Of a stretch of DNA of 64,000 nt, positions 1 to 8,863 are shown in pieces. The stretch is from Sediminibacillus dalangtanensis (GTDB lineage: Bacteria; Bacillota; Bacilli; Bacillales; Amphibacillaceae). The translations under genes were made by a program, and so were the position numbers. The stretch covers positions 3,968,001 through 4,032,000 of the forward strand of contig NZ_CP046956.1 of the NCBI RefSeq assembly GCF_017792025.1. The letters are read 5' to 3'. Positions within the stretch are counted from its first letter, which is position 1, and the number at the start of each line of letters is the position of its first letter. The notes beneath the pieces were generated by a model that was not told the origin of the DNA, did not search any database, and worked only from the letters and a program-made list of their open reading frames with translations.

Positions 1-171
1 CAGGAGAAACAAGCTCTACTGGATACGAATAAACACCGGGTAATCACCTCCCCCCATCCGAGCCCGTTTTCCGCAAATAAAGGATTTTTTGGCAGTAAGC
101 CGTTTTCACGGGCCAATTCCTACTTAGAAGAATTGGGAGAAGCGCCAATAGACTGGTGCCTGCTAGAGTAG
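1..171 (+). CDS. ung: Uracil-DNA glycosylase, C-terminal fragment
   Basis: The window opens inside this gene; 56 codons remain, in frame 1, ending at a TAG. Ung removes uracil from DNA to start base-excision repair. The fragment carries the family's C-terminal motif HPSP (fragment residues 19-22) followed by [14 protein letters not shown] and ends PIDWCLLE, which matches the usual end of family-1 UDGs (HPSPLSA...GFFGC..FS....PIDW). The upstream catalytic part lies outside the window, so integrity cannot be judged. It precedes dacA in the same direction, separated by about 200 bp in which I see no further gene. Confidence 0.9.
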   Translation, partial: QEKQALLDTNKHRVITSPHPSPFSANKGFFGSKPFSRANSYLEELGEAPIDWCLLE

Positions 172-369
172 GAATGAACACCATCTATCAATCATGGAAG
201 GGATAGGTAGATATCAATAGAAGTTATACAGGGTAATCAGTCATGTTAATAGGTCCATTTGCGCATCTGTTTCATCATTGCTAATAGGCTTCGGAAAAGC
301 AGTTTCGCTTTCCTTCTACCTGTGATAGAATATGAAAGATGCATACTATTTTCGTGGAGGTAGAGAAAG

Positions 370-1707
370 TTGAAACATAATTTAAAAGCATCCTTTTTTC
401 TATTAATGGCGGTGCTAATCGCATGTACTTCGCTAATAGCCAAGCCTGGAAAGGCAAATGCCGCTGAGTCGCTTGATTTGAACGCAGAGTCTGCGATTCT
501 GGTAGATGCGGAGACGGGGAAGATTTTATATGCGAAACAGCCTGATATAAAATTACCTCCAGCTAGTATGACCAAAATGATGACAGAATATCTTGTATTG
601 GAAGCCATCAACGAAGGTCAAATCAGCTGGGACACGACAACACAGATTAGTGATTACCCTTATGAAATTTCTGCAAGTAGTATATCTTCAGGGGTGGGCC
701 TGACGCAAGATAAAGATTATACAGTACGAGAGCTATACGAAGCGATGGCAATCATATCCGATAACGGGACGACCATCGCACTCGCAGAATTGATTGCCGG
801 GTCAGAAGGCGAATTTGTAAAAATGATGAATGAAAAAGCAGAGGAAATGGGATTGCCGGATTATCAGTTTGTGAATGCTACTGGTCTTTCCAACTCCGAC
901 TTGGGTGAGAATCATCCGGAAGGTACGGAGCCTGACGCCAATGACCTGCTCTCGGCAGAGTCTGCTGCCCTGCTTGCTTACCACTTAGTGAATGACTATC
1001 CAGAAGCATTGGATGTATCGAGCAAAATGACTACGGAATTTGAAGGAAAGACGTTGGAAAACTTGAACTGGATGCTGCCTTGGGATAATGTCAACTTCAA
1101 ACAATTTGGCTTTGAAGGCGTTGATGGGTTGAAGACAGGCTGGACAGACGATGCTGGCTATTGTTTCACCGGTACAGCAGAACGTGACGGCAGAAGGCTG
1201 ATTTCTGTGGTCATGAAAACAGAAAGCAAGGAAGCCCGCTTTGAAGAAACGGCGAAATTGCTTGATTATGGATTCTCTCAATTTGAAAACAAAGAAGTTT
1301 TTCCGGAAGGATATCAGAAGGAAGACCAAACAAGCTTGCCGGTAACGAAAGGAAAGCAAGATGAGGTGGAAATCGCTTCAAGTGCAGCTATTCAAGCCCC
1401 GATAAAAAACGGGGAAGAAGATAGTTATGATGTTACCTTGAATGTTGATGAAGAAAAGCTGAATGAGGATGGCGAACTGGTCGCTCCGCTTGAAAAAGGG
1501 GAAAAAGTCGGGACCATGGAACTCACTTATAAAGGGGAAGCAGATTATGGTTATATCACCGGCGAAAAACAAGCACAAACGGTTGATGTAGTTACAACTG
1601 CTGCTGTCGAAAAGGCCAATTGGTTCTCCTTATCCATGAGTGCTGTAGGCAATTTTTTCAGTAATATTTTCTCTTCTGTATCAGATACTGTGAAGGGTTG
1701 GTTCTAA
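370..1707 (+). CDS. dacA: D-alanyl-D-alanine carboxypeptidase (PBP5)
   Basis: Trims the terminal D-Ala from peptidoglycan pentapeptides outside the cell, limiting cross-linking. The 445-residue product has an N-terminal signal peptide (about residues 1-32), the SxxK motif SMTK with nucleophile Ser66, the SxN motif SDN at 130-132, and KTG near 255. An amphipathic C-terminal helix (WFSLSMSAVGNFF...) is the usual membrane anchor of this class. Length equals the Bacillus family norm. The start is TTG at 370, nine bases after GGAGG (356-360); no ATG fits as well. It is followed by pdxS-pdxT, as in B. subtilis. Confidence 0.96.
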   Translation: MKHNLKASFFLLMAVLIACTSLIAKPGKANAAESLDLNAESAILVDAETGKILYAKQPDIKLPPASMTKMMTEYLVLEAINEGQISWDTTTQISDYPYEISASSISSGVGLTQDKDYTVRELYEAMAIISDNGTTIALAELIAGSEGEFVKMMNEKAEEMGLPDYQFVNATGLSNSDLGENHPEGTEPDANDLLSAESAALLAYHLVNDYPEALDVSSKMTTEFEGKTLENLNWMLPWDNVNFKQFGFEGVDGLKTGWTDDAGYCFTGTAERDGRRLISVVMKTESKEARFEETAKLLDYGFSQFENKEVFPEGYQKEDQTSLPVTKGKQDEVEIASSAAIQAPIKNGEEDSYDVTLNVDEEKLNEDGELVAPLEKGEKVGTMELTYKGEADYGYITGEKQAQTVDVVTTAAVEKANWFSLSMSAVGNFFSNIFSSVSDTVKGWF

Positions 1708-1727
1708 TTCACGCCGATACATTCTGG

Positions 1728-1756
1728 TTGGGGTTTTCAGAAAAATAAGGTAAAAT
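1728..1756 (+). promoter_or_regulatory. Candidate sigma-A promoter of pdxST
   Basis: TTGGGG (1728-1733), 17 bases, then TAAAAT (1751-1756), about 60 bases before the pdxS start. The -35 box is weak; this is the best match in the gap between dacA and pdxS. Confidence 0.45.
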
Positions 1757-1815
1757 ATTGGATAACCAATGAAAGAAGATTATAAATGAGTGATTATATA
1801 TGGGAGGAATACTGA

Positions 1816-2700
1816 ATGTCTAATTTGGGTACTGATCGCGTTAAACGTGGAATGGCAGAAATGCAAAAGGGCGGCGTCATCATGGATGTTGTCAATGCAG
1901 AGCAGGCAAAACTTGCAGAAGAAGCCGGTGCTGTTGCGGTTATGGCATTGGAAAGAGTGCCATCTGACATCCGTGCAGCCGGCGGTGTAGCAAGAATGGC
2001 AGACCCTACAATCGTGGAAGAAGTGATGAATGCCGTATCCATCCCGGTAATGGCAAAAGCAAGAATCGGCCACATTGTGGAAGCACGGGTACTGGAAGCC
2101 ATGGGTGTTGACTACATCGATGAGAGTGAAGTGTTGACTCCCGCAGATGAAGTGTTCCACATCAATAAATCAGATTACACAGTGCCTTTCGTTTGTGGCT
2201 GTCGTGATTTGGGAGAAGCTACCCGCCGTATCGGAGAAGGTGCTTCCATGCTGCGTACCAAGGGAGAGCCTGGTACTGGCAATATCGTCGAAGCAGTTCG
2301 CCATATGCGCGAAGTTCAGTCTCAAATCCGTAAACTGATTGGCATGTCGGATGATGAAGTCATGACTTTTGCCAAAGAGCTTGGTGCTCCTTACAATGTC
2401 TTGCTTGAAATCAAAGAAAAAGGCCGTTTGCCGGTCGTCAACTTTGCAGCAGGCGGTGTCGCGACTCCAGCTGATGCTGCATTAATGATGCAATTGGGAG
2501 CAGATGGCGTATTTGTCGGATCTGGTATTTTCAAGTCTGATAATCCAGAAAAATATGCCCGCGCAATAGTAGAAGCTACAACCCATTATCAGGATTACGA
2601 AATGATCGGAAAAATTTCCAAAGGTCTTGGCACTGCCATGAAAGGTATCGAAATTGGAACACTTGCTCCGGAAAACCGTATGCAGGAGCGCGGTTGGTAA
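1816..2700 (+). CDS. pdxS: Pyridoxal 5'-phosphate synthase subunit PdxS
   Basis: Forms PLP from ribose 5-phosphate, glyceraldehyde 3-phosphate and ammonia supplied by PdxT; cytoplasmic, a 12-mer in characterised homologues. The 294-residue product shows the family's beta/alpha-barrel signatures: VIMDV with Asp near 24, MAKARIGH with the imine-forming Lys near 81, and [10 protein letters not shown] with the second catalytic Lys near 149. Length is standard. Start ATG at 1816 follows GGAGG with good spacing. pdxT lies 171 bp downstream in the same direction. Only one set of PLP genes is seen here. Confidence 0.98.
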   Translation: MSNLGTDRVKRGMAEMQKGGVIMDVVNAEQAKLAEEAGAVAVMALERVPSDIRAAGGVARMADPTIVEEVMNAVSIPVMAKARIGHIVEARVLEAMGVDYIDESEVLTPADEVFHINKSDYTVPFVCGCRDLGEATRRIGEGASMLRTKGEPGTGNIVEAVRHMREVQSQIRKLIGMSDDEVMTFAKELGAPYNVLLEIKEKGRLPVVNFAAGGVATPADAALMMQLGADGVFVGSGIFKSDNPEKYARAIVEATTHYQDYEMIGKISKGLGTAMKGIEIGTLAPENRMQERGW

Positions 2701-2871
2701 GCAGCAAGACTTAAATTAATTCGCATGAAATAATGCGGAGGAGCCAGCCTACGTATAGCTGGATTTTTCAGGAATGAAACCTAGCGTTCCTACTCCTCTA
2801 TCACGCTTGAAAGACATGGCCAATCGTCACGTTTTCTTTAGACAATAAACCTCTAAAAGGAGATATGCACC

Positions 2872-3462
2872 ATGATAAAAATAGGGGTACTAGGCCTACA
2901 AGGTGCTGTAAGGGAGCATGTAGATTCCATTCAAGCATCTGGAGCCGAAGGCATCATCATCAAGAAAAAAGAACAGCTGGAAGAAATCGACGGCCTGATT
3001 CTTCCGGGCGGCGAGAGTACGACGATACGTCGTTTGATTGATAAATATGACTTTTTTGACGCATTAGTCGCCTTTGGAAAACAAGGTAAGCCTATTTTTG
3101 GGACGTGTGCTGGATTGATTTTATTGGCCGGGGAAGTTGTCGGCCAGGAAAAGGCTCATTTACAGCTGATGGATATGAAGGTAGAACGGAATGCATTCGG
3201 TCGTCAGAAGGAAAGCTTCGAGGCTGAACTACCGATAAAAGGGGTAGCAGATGATTTCAATGCGGTCTTCATCCGTGCGCCGTTTATCCGTGAAGTAGGC
3301 GAAGATGTCGAAGTGCTGGCTGTCTATGATGAAGCGATTGTAGCGGCTAGACAGGGACATTTCCTTTGCAGTGCTTTCCATCCTGAATTGACCGATGACC
3401 ATCGCATGACCGCTTATTTTGTCACCATGGTGGAAGAATCGATGAAAGAACTTGCATCTTAA
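2872..3462 (+). CDS. pdxT: Pyridoxal 5'-phosphate synthase glutaminase subunit PdxT
   Basis: Class I glutamine amidotransferase that hydrolyses glutamine and channels ammonia to PdxS. In the 196-residue protein I see [10 protein letters not shown] (46-55), the nucleophile elbow GTCAGL with Cys79, and the His-Glu pair in AFHPEL near 170. Length matches the family. The start ATG is preceded by AAAAGGAGATATGCACC. A short hairpin in the pdxS-pdxT gap (about 2743-2770) could attenuate, but its T-run is short and I did not call it separately. Confidence 0.97.
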   Translation: MIKIGVLGLQGAVREHVDSIQASGAEGIIIKKKEQLEEIDGLILPGGESTTIRRLIDKYDFFDALVAFGKQGKPIFGTCAGLILLAGEVVGQEKAHLQLMDMKVERNAFGRQKESFEAELPIKGVADDFNAVFIRAPFIREVGEDVEVLAVYDEAIVAARQGHFLCSAFHPELTDDHRMTAYFVTMVEESMKELAS

Positions 3463-3480
3463 CGAGTTTTTCGCTATTCT
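3452..3480 (+). promoter_or_regulatory. Candidate promoter of the serS T-box transcript
   Basis: TTGCAT (3452-3457), 17 bases, TATTCT (3475-3480). It overlaps the last codons of pdxT and would start transcription just before the T-box. Moderate match only. Confidence 0.4.
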
Positions 3481-3503
3481 AAACTATAAATAATGCAATG
3501 TAA

Positions 3504-3727
3504 TGACAGGAAATAGTAACAAGAAGCCTTTCATCAGAGAGCCGGTGGTTGGTGAAAACCGGTGTGGGGTCCTTGTGAATCCATCCTTGAACAGGTATGC
3601 CGCAATGCATACCCGGTAAACGCCGTTATCGTAAGTGAGCCGGAAGAATTTTATATTTCTTCAATAAGGGTGGTATCGCGGGATCAAACTCCCGTCCCTG
3701 TAACAATACAGGGGCGGGAGTTTTTTA
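3504..3727 (+). promoter_or_regulatory. T-box riboswitch, serine-specific (serS leader)
   Basis: A tRNA-sensing leader that lets transcription continue when tRNA-Ser is uncharged. Seen: stem I with the AGAGAGCCGG...CCGG helix (from about 3535), a specifier loop GTGAA-TCC-A with codon TCC (Ser) at 3580-3582, the T-box sequence GGGTGGTATCGCGG (about 3668-3681) and a strong terminator hairpin (3688-3721) followed by six T. The specifier agrees with the downstream gene serS. The gene starts 349 bases after the terminator, which is unusually far. Confidence 0.93.
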
Positions 3728-5351
<1,624 letters not shown>

Positions 5352-5424
5352 CCATTTACTAATAACCGGAAAGTCACTTGGCAGTAAAGACTTCCCGGTT
5401 GTAAGTAAAATCTTGATTTGATGG

Positions 5425-5453
5425 TTGACATCAATTTTGCCAGATGGTATATT
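5425..5453 (+). promoter_or_regulatory. Sigma-A promoter of tRNA-Ser
   Basis: TTGACA (5425-5430), a 17-base spacer and TATATT (5448-5453), 15 bases before the tRNA gene. Near-consensus, so the tRNA can be transcribed independently of serS. Confidence 0.8.
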
Positions 5454-5468
5454 AATTGATGTCGACAC

Positions 5469-5561
5469 GGAGGATTACCCAAGTCTGGCTGAAGGGAGCG
5501 GTCTTGAAAACCGCCAGGGGCTTCATCGCCCGCGGGGGTTCGAATCCCTCATCCTCCTCCA
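5469..5561 (+). tRNA. trnS-Ser: tRNA-Ser(UGA)
   Basis: A 93-nt class II tRNA with the long variable arm expected of tRNA-Ser. The acceptor GGAGGAT pairs perfectly with ATCCTCC (5551-5557). The anticodon loop CTTGAAA gives anticodon TGA, and the T-arm is GGGGG-TTCGAAT-CCCTC. CCA is encoded at 5559-5561. The discriminator base (position 73, at 5558) reads T rather than the G usual in bacterial tRNA-Ser. It sits directly after serS, as in B. subtilis. Confidence 0.97.
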
Positions 5562-5599
5562 TAATACACACGCAAACAAATTGGAGATTATACAGAAAA

Positions 5600-5627
5600 A
5601 ATCGTTACCTGCGTAACGGTTTTTTTA
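5600..5627 (+). terminator. Rho-independent terminator after tRNA-Ser
   Basis: CGTTAC-CTGC-GTAACG stem-loop (5603-5617) followed by a T-rich run. Confidence 0.85.
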
Positions 5628-5763
5628 TTTTGATTATTTAGCAGAAGCAGCGATTTAGCGGTTTTTCGATGGGGTTTTGTTCTATTCTGTGGTAAATACC
5701 CACTCAGAATAAGTCGAATCCCTTGGCATTCCAATATTTTCATCTGATTAGTTGTTATATACC

Positions 5764-5792
5764 TTGACAGAAAACATTTTTCCAAGCATAAT
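5764..5792 (+). promoter_or_regulatory. Sigma-A promoter of the proC T-box transcript
   Basis: TTGACA (5764-5769), 17 bases, CATAAT (5787-5792), about 30 bases before the first helix of the T-box. Confidence 0.75.
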
Positions 5793-5824
5793 ACATAAAA
5801 ATAAACCATTGCGAAGAACAGGCC

Positions 5825-6055
5825 AGTAAATAATGACAGGCGTCAGAGAGTGGAATCCACCGGCTGAAAGATTCCATCGCTAAAGCATTATGGAAACCTA
5901 CCTGGGAGCTGTCAGGCAAGAAAACACTGACCGTAGCCGGCGTTAACGGTCCGAGCGGGCACTCTGTTTCACATGGAACAATGCCAACCAAGGTGGTACC
6001 GCGGATGACGACCCTCATTCCGTCCTTATGATATTAAGGACGGGGTGGGGGTTTT
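5825..6055 (+). promoter_or_regulatory. T-box riboswitch, proline-specific (proC leader)
   Basis: A second T-box leader. Seen: stem I with GTCAGAGAGTGGAATC...GATTCCA, a specifier loop GGAAA-CCT-A with the likely Pro codon CCT at 5897-5899, the T-box sequence CCAAGGTGGTACCGCGG (about 5987-6003), and a terminator stem CGTCCTTA...TAAGGACGG followed by GTGGGGGTTTT. Reading the specifier one base earlier would give ACC (Thr), but the following A and the downstream proline gene favour CCT. Depletion of charged tRNA-Pro would switch proC on. Confidence 0.9.
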
Positions 6056-6102
6056 AAGTTTTGGTTAAAATAATAAGGCATCTATTCAAGGAGGAGATAG
6101 GC

Positions 6103-6951
6103 ATGTTTAATAAAATTGCGTTTATCGGGGCAGGTTCGATGGCCGAGGCAATCATGACCGGTATATTGGCTAAAGGATTTTTACAAGCGGATCAAATCTG
6201 GGTGACCAATAAAGAAAACAAGGAGCGTTTGGAACGGCTGAAAAACGTCTATCATGTTCGCTGTTCCATTGATAAGGAGCAGGTTATCCAGGGAGCGGAT
6301 GTCATCATTCTGTCTATGAAACCGAAGGATATTACGGAAGCGCTAGAAGGAATCAAAAAGTATGTAACGGATGAACAGATTGTTGTATCTGTGTTGGCAG
6401 GTGTTTCAACGGGGTATATCTCGGAACAATTAGAAAAAAATTGTCCGGTCTTACGGGCGATGCCGAATACATCTGCTACCATCGGCTATTCGGCAACAGC
6501 CATAGCAGGGGGAAAGCAGGCAGAACAGGAGCACATTCGTTTAGTGGAAACCTTGTTCCAAACGATTGGTACAACGACCGTTGTCGAGGAAGAAGATGAC
6601 CTCCATACGATAACCGGTTTATCCGGAAGCGGACCGGCATATATTTATTATTTTGTCGAGGCAATGGAGGAAGCAGCAGCTGAAGCAGGGTTGAAGCCTG
6701 AGATTGCGAAGGAATTGATTATTCAAACCCTTGTCGGCGCTGCAGAAATGCTGAAGAACTCAGATGAACAGCCATCCGCCCTTCGCGAAAAAATCACCAG
6801 TCCAGGCGGAACGACACAAGCCGGGTTGGAAACATTGGAAAAGTATAAATATCAAGAAGCGTTGATGGCATGTATCAAGCAGGCAGCAGCACGTTCGATT
6901 GAGTTGGGGAGTCCGTATCAGGCAAAAGCTGATACGAACAAGATAAAATAA
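6103..6951 (+). CDS. proC: Pyrroline-5-carboxylate reductase
   Basis: Last step of proline synthesis: NAD(P)H-dependent reduction of pyrroline-5-carboxylate. The 282-residue protein begins with a Rossmann motif IAFIGAGSMAEAI and carries the C-terminal family signatures GLSGSGPAYIYYF (about 160-172) and SPGGTTQAGLETLE (about 230-243). I chose ATG 6103 because it sits just after AAGGAGGAGATAGGC; an upstream in-frame GTG/ATG would run back towards the T-box terminator. Paralogues ProG/ProH/ProI of Bacillus are equally close, so the symbol is generic. Its Pro T-box places it in anabolic, tRNA-controlled proline synthesis. Confidence 0.94.
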   Translation: MFNKIAFIGAGSMAEAIMTGILAKGFLQADQIWVTNKENKERLERLKNVYHVRCSIDKEQVIQGADVIILSMKPKDITEALEGIKKYVTDEQIVVSVLAGVSTGYISEQLEKNCPVLRAMPNTSATIGYSATAIAGGKQAEQEHIRLVETLFQTIGTTTVVEEEDDLHTITGLSGSGPAYIYYFVEAMEEAAAEAGLKPEIAKELIIQTLVGAAEMLKNSDEQPSALREKITSPGGTTQAGLETLEKYKYQEALMACIKQAAARSIELGSPYQAKADTNKIK

Positions 6952-6984
6952 ATGGGGCTGCCCTAAAACAAAATGGATAATAAG

Positions 6985-7018
6985 AAAAGAGTCGGACAAT
7001 TGTTTGTCCGACTCTTTT
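6985..7018. terminator. Bidirectional terminator between proC and dck
   Basis: AAAAGAGTCGGACAA and its complement flank a 3-base loop, giving a T-run on either strand. It serves the convergent genes proC (+) and dck (-). Confidence 0.9.
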
Positions 7019-7022
7019 ACAG

Positions 7023-7703
7023 TTAGGTCAATTGCCCGGATTTCCACTTTCGGGACTGCTGGATGAAGTGGCCGATTTTTTCCAGTACTGGTTCGATCGA
7101 GCTTTCGTCATTCATCAAGTCGTAATCCGCAATGTTGATCCGCAGGATTGGGCAGGAATTGAAATTGTTGATCCAATTTTCATACCGCTTGAACATTTCT
7201 TCCCAATAAGCGATTGGAGTTTGCTGTTCCATCGGGCGACCGCGCTCTTTGATTCTTCCGAGTATATCGTCAAAGGAACCCTCTAAATAAATCAATAAAT
7301 CAGGATGCGGGAAGTAAGGAGTCATAACCATTGCGTCAAACAAACTTTTATAGGTCTCATAGTCTACTTGCGACATGGTTCCTTTATCGTAATGCATCTT
7401 CGCAAAAATGCCGGTATCTTCATAAATGGAACGGTCTTGGATAAAGCCGCCTCCGTATTCAAATATCCGTTTCTGCTCCTTGAACCGTTCAGCCAGAAAA
7501 TAAATTTGTAAATGGAAGCTCCAGCGTTCAAAATCGGCATAAAACTTATCCAGGTATGGGTTGGTATCTACTTTTTCCAGAGACGTCCGAAAGTTCAGAG
7601 CGTCCGCTAAAGCGTTGGTCATCGTCGATTTCCCCACTCCAACCGTTCCGGCTATCGTAATGACACTGTCATTCGGAATGTTATAACGTTCTCTTAAGTT
7701 CAT
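7023..7703 (-). CDS. dck: Deoxyadenosine/deoxycytidine kinase
   Basis: Salvage kinase phosphorylating deoxyadenosine and deoxycytidine. The 226-residue protein has the P-loop GTVGVGKST (about 18-26), the DRS motif in QDRSIYEDTG, and an Arg-rich lid around RIKERGRPME. The long conserved run from FERWSFHLQIYFLAERFKEQ onwards is characteristic of Bacillus Dck (YaaF). It overlaps the end of dgk by four bases (ATGA), so the two are translationally coupled. Length is about 9 residues over the B. subtilis enzyme, in a poorly conserved tail. Both genes lie on the minus strand, as I recall for B. subtilis. Confidence 0.95.
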   Translation of the reverse strand: MNLRERYNIPNDSVITIAGTVGVGKSTMTNALADALNFRTSLEKVDTNPYLDKFYADFERWSFHLQIYFLAERFKEQKRIFEYGGGFIQDRSIYEDTGIFAKMHYDKGTMSQVDYETYKSLFDAMVMTPYFPHPDLLIYLEGSFDDILGRIKERGRPMEQQTPIAYWEEMFKRYENWINNFNSCPILRINIADYDLMNDESSIEPVLEKIGHFIQQSRKWKSGQLT

Positions 7704-8341
7704 TTGACTACTTCCCCTTTTCTCAAGTGCTCTTCAACTGTATAAATAATCTGATCCAAATCATCCTGGTGTTTAACAAAGTCCAGATGATCGCCATTCA
7801 AACGGATGACCGGAATGGACGGATTCATTCGTTCAAACTGATCCATGAAGTCATTGTAATCCTGTGAAAGCTGCTCCAGATATGCCGGCTGAATATTCTG
7901 CTCTACTTCCCGTCCGCGCATTCTTATCCGATCTAACAAGGTTTCCAGGCTGGCATCCAGGTAAATCATCATATTTGGCTGCGGCATATCAGCCGTCAAA
8001 ATATCATAAATCTTTGCATACTTATCAAATTGCTTTTCTTTCAACGTCCGCTTGGCAAAAATCATATTCTTGGAAATATGATAATCAGCAATCACGGGCT
8101 TATCCTGGTTTAAGTATTTGGTTTCAATATCCTCCAGCTGTTTGTACCGATTGCATAAGAAAAACATTTCTGTCTGGAAGCTCCATTCTTCTATGTCATC
8201 ATAAAATTTACCAAGGAATGGATTTTCTTCGACTATTTCTTTCAGTAAATGCAATTCAAAATGCGCAGCAAGTTTTTTAGCAAGCGATGTTTTGCCTACC
8301 CCGATGGGTCCTTCTACAGCAATAAAAGGAAGTTGTCCCAT
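7700..8341 (-). CDS. dgk: Deoxyguanosine kinase
   Basis: Purine deoxynucleoside salvage kinase of the same fold as Dck. The 213-residue protein has the P-loop VEGPIGVGKTSLA (about 8-20), the segment EEWSFQTEMFFLCNRYKQ typical of Dgk, and the lid sequence RIRMRGREVEQ. ATG 8341 is preferred over an in-frame ATG seven codons upstream because the strong ribosome site GGAGGAGG lies between them, just before 8341. First gene of the dgk-dck pair. Confidence 0.95.
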   Translation of the reverse strand: MGQLPFIAVEGPIGVGKTSLAKKLAAHFELHLLKEIVEENPFLGKFYDDIEEWSFQTEMFFLCNRYKQLEDIETKYLNQDKPVIADYHISKNMIFAKRTLKEKQFDKYAKIYDILTADMPQPNMMIYLDASLETLLDRIRMRGREVEQNIQPAYLEQLSQDYNDFMDQFERMNPSIPVIRLNGDHLDFVKHQDDLDQIIYTVEEHLRKGEVVK

Positions 8342-8489
8342 TTCTCCTCCTCCAATCATCAAGCAAGGTGCTATCTCTATATTCAGTCTAAGAAAGTACG
8401 TTTTTCGTTATTATTCGACAGACAGATACCATTTTATCATATCAGCAGCAGTCTGGAATAGTCTTCAGTAAAATTGTCATGTTTTTCCC

Positions 8490-8518
8490 TTTTCAAGTGG
8501 AGAAGTATTTTGTATAAT
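8490..8518 (+). promoter_or_regulatory. Candidate promoter of tRNA-Arg
   Basis: TTTTCA (8490-8495), 17 bases, perfect -10 TATAAT (8513-8518), about 40 bases before the tRNA. The -35 is weak. Confidence 0.5.
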
Positions 8519-8558
8519 AAGTAGTGCTTCCCTTTTTGGTGAAGCTAAATTGGATAGT

Positions 8559-8631
8559 GGCTCCATAGCTCAGGGGATAGAGCAATGGTTTCCTAAACCA
8601 TGTGTCGCAGGTTCGAATCCTGCTGGGGCCA
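8559..8631 (+). tRNA. tRNA-Arg(CCU)
   Basis: 73-nt cloverleaf: acceptor GGCTCCA pairs with TGGGGCC (one G-T), anticodon arm ATGGT-TTCCTAA-ACCAT with anticodon CCT, and T-arm GCAGG-TTCGAAT-CCTGC. The discriminator is A and CCA is not encoded, so the tail must be added after transcription. It stands alone between dgk and the ger operon and decodes the rare AGG codon. Confidence 0.96.
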
Positions 8632-8637
8632 TAACGC

Positions 8638-8675
8638 AAAGGGGGCTGTTCTTCTCGTAGAACAGCCCCTCTTTC
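8638..8675. terminator. Terminator hairpin between tRNA-Arg and the ger operon
   Basis: GGGGCTGTTCT / AGAACAGCCCC with a 6-base loop. T-runs are short on both sides; it is placed to serve tRNA-Arg (+) and the ger operon (-). Confidence 0.75.
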
Positions 8676-8699
8676 ACAAATCATATTTCGTTATGTTTG

Positions 8700-8861
8700 T
8701 TATAGTTTAAAAAATAAATAGGGGCAAGCAAGTGAAAAAATAGCTAAAAAACCGACCCCTACAGCCCCAGTTTTATTTCCTTCCTTATAAATCGTTCGTG
8801 AGAAGGAGCCACAGTAAAAAGCGATATACAAAGAGAAAATCGCTATAATGATTGTTCCCAT
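8700..8861 (-). CDS. Small two-helix membrane protein, candidate germinant receptor D subunit
   Basis: A 53-codon ORF two bases after the gerC stop codon on the same strand, with GTGAGGG as a possible ribosome site overlapping the gerC end. The product has two hydrophobic segments, IIIAIFSLYIAFYCG (about 4-18) and GAVGVGFLAIFSLACPYLFF (about 32-51), separated by a short polar loop SRTIYKEGNKT. Small two-helix proteins encoded beside gerA-type operons are known as D subunits that modulate receptor function; size, topology and position fit. I do not recognise the sequence itself, and the D-subunit role is inference. The reading frame is intact from ATG to TAA. Confidence 0.62.
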   Translation of the reverse strand: MGTIIIAIFSLYIAFYCGSFSRTIYKEGNKTGAVGVGFLAIFSLACPYLFFKL

Positions 8862-8863
8862 CT

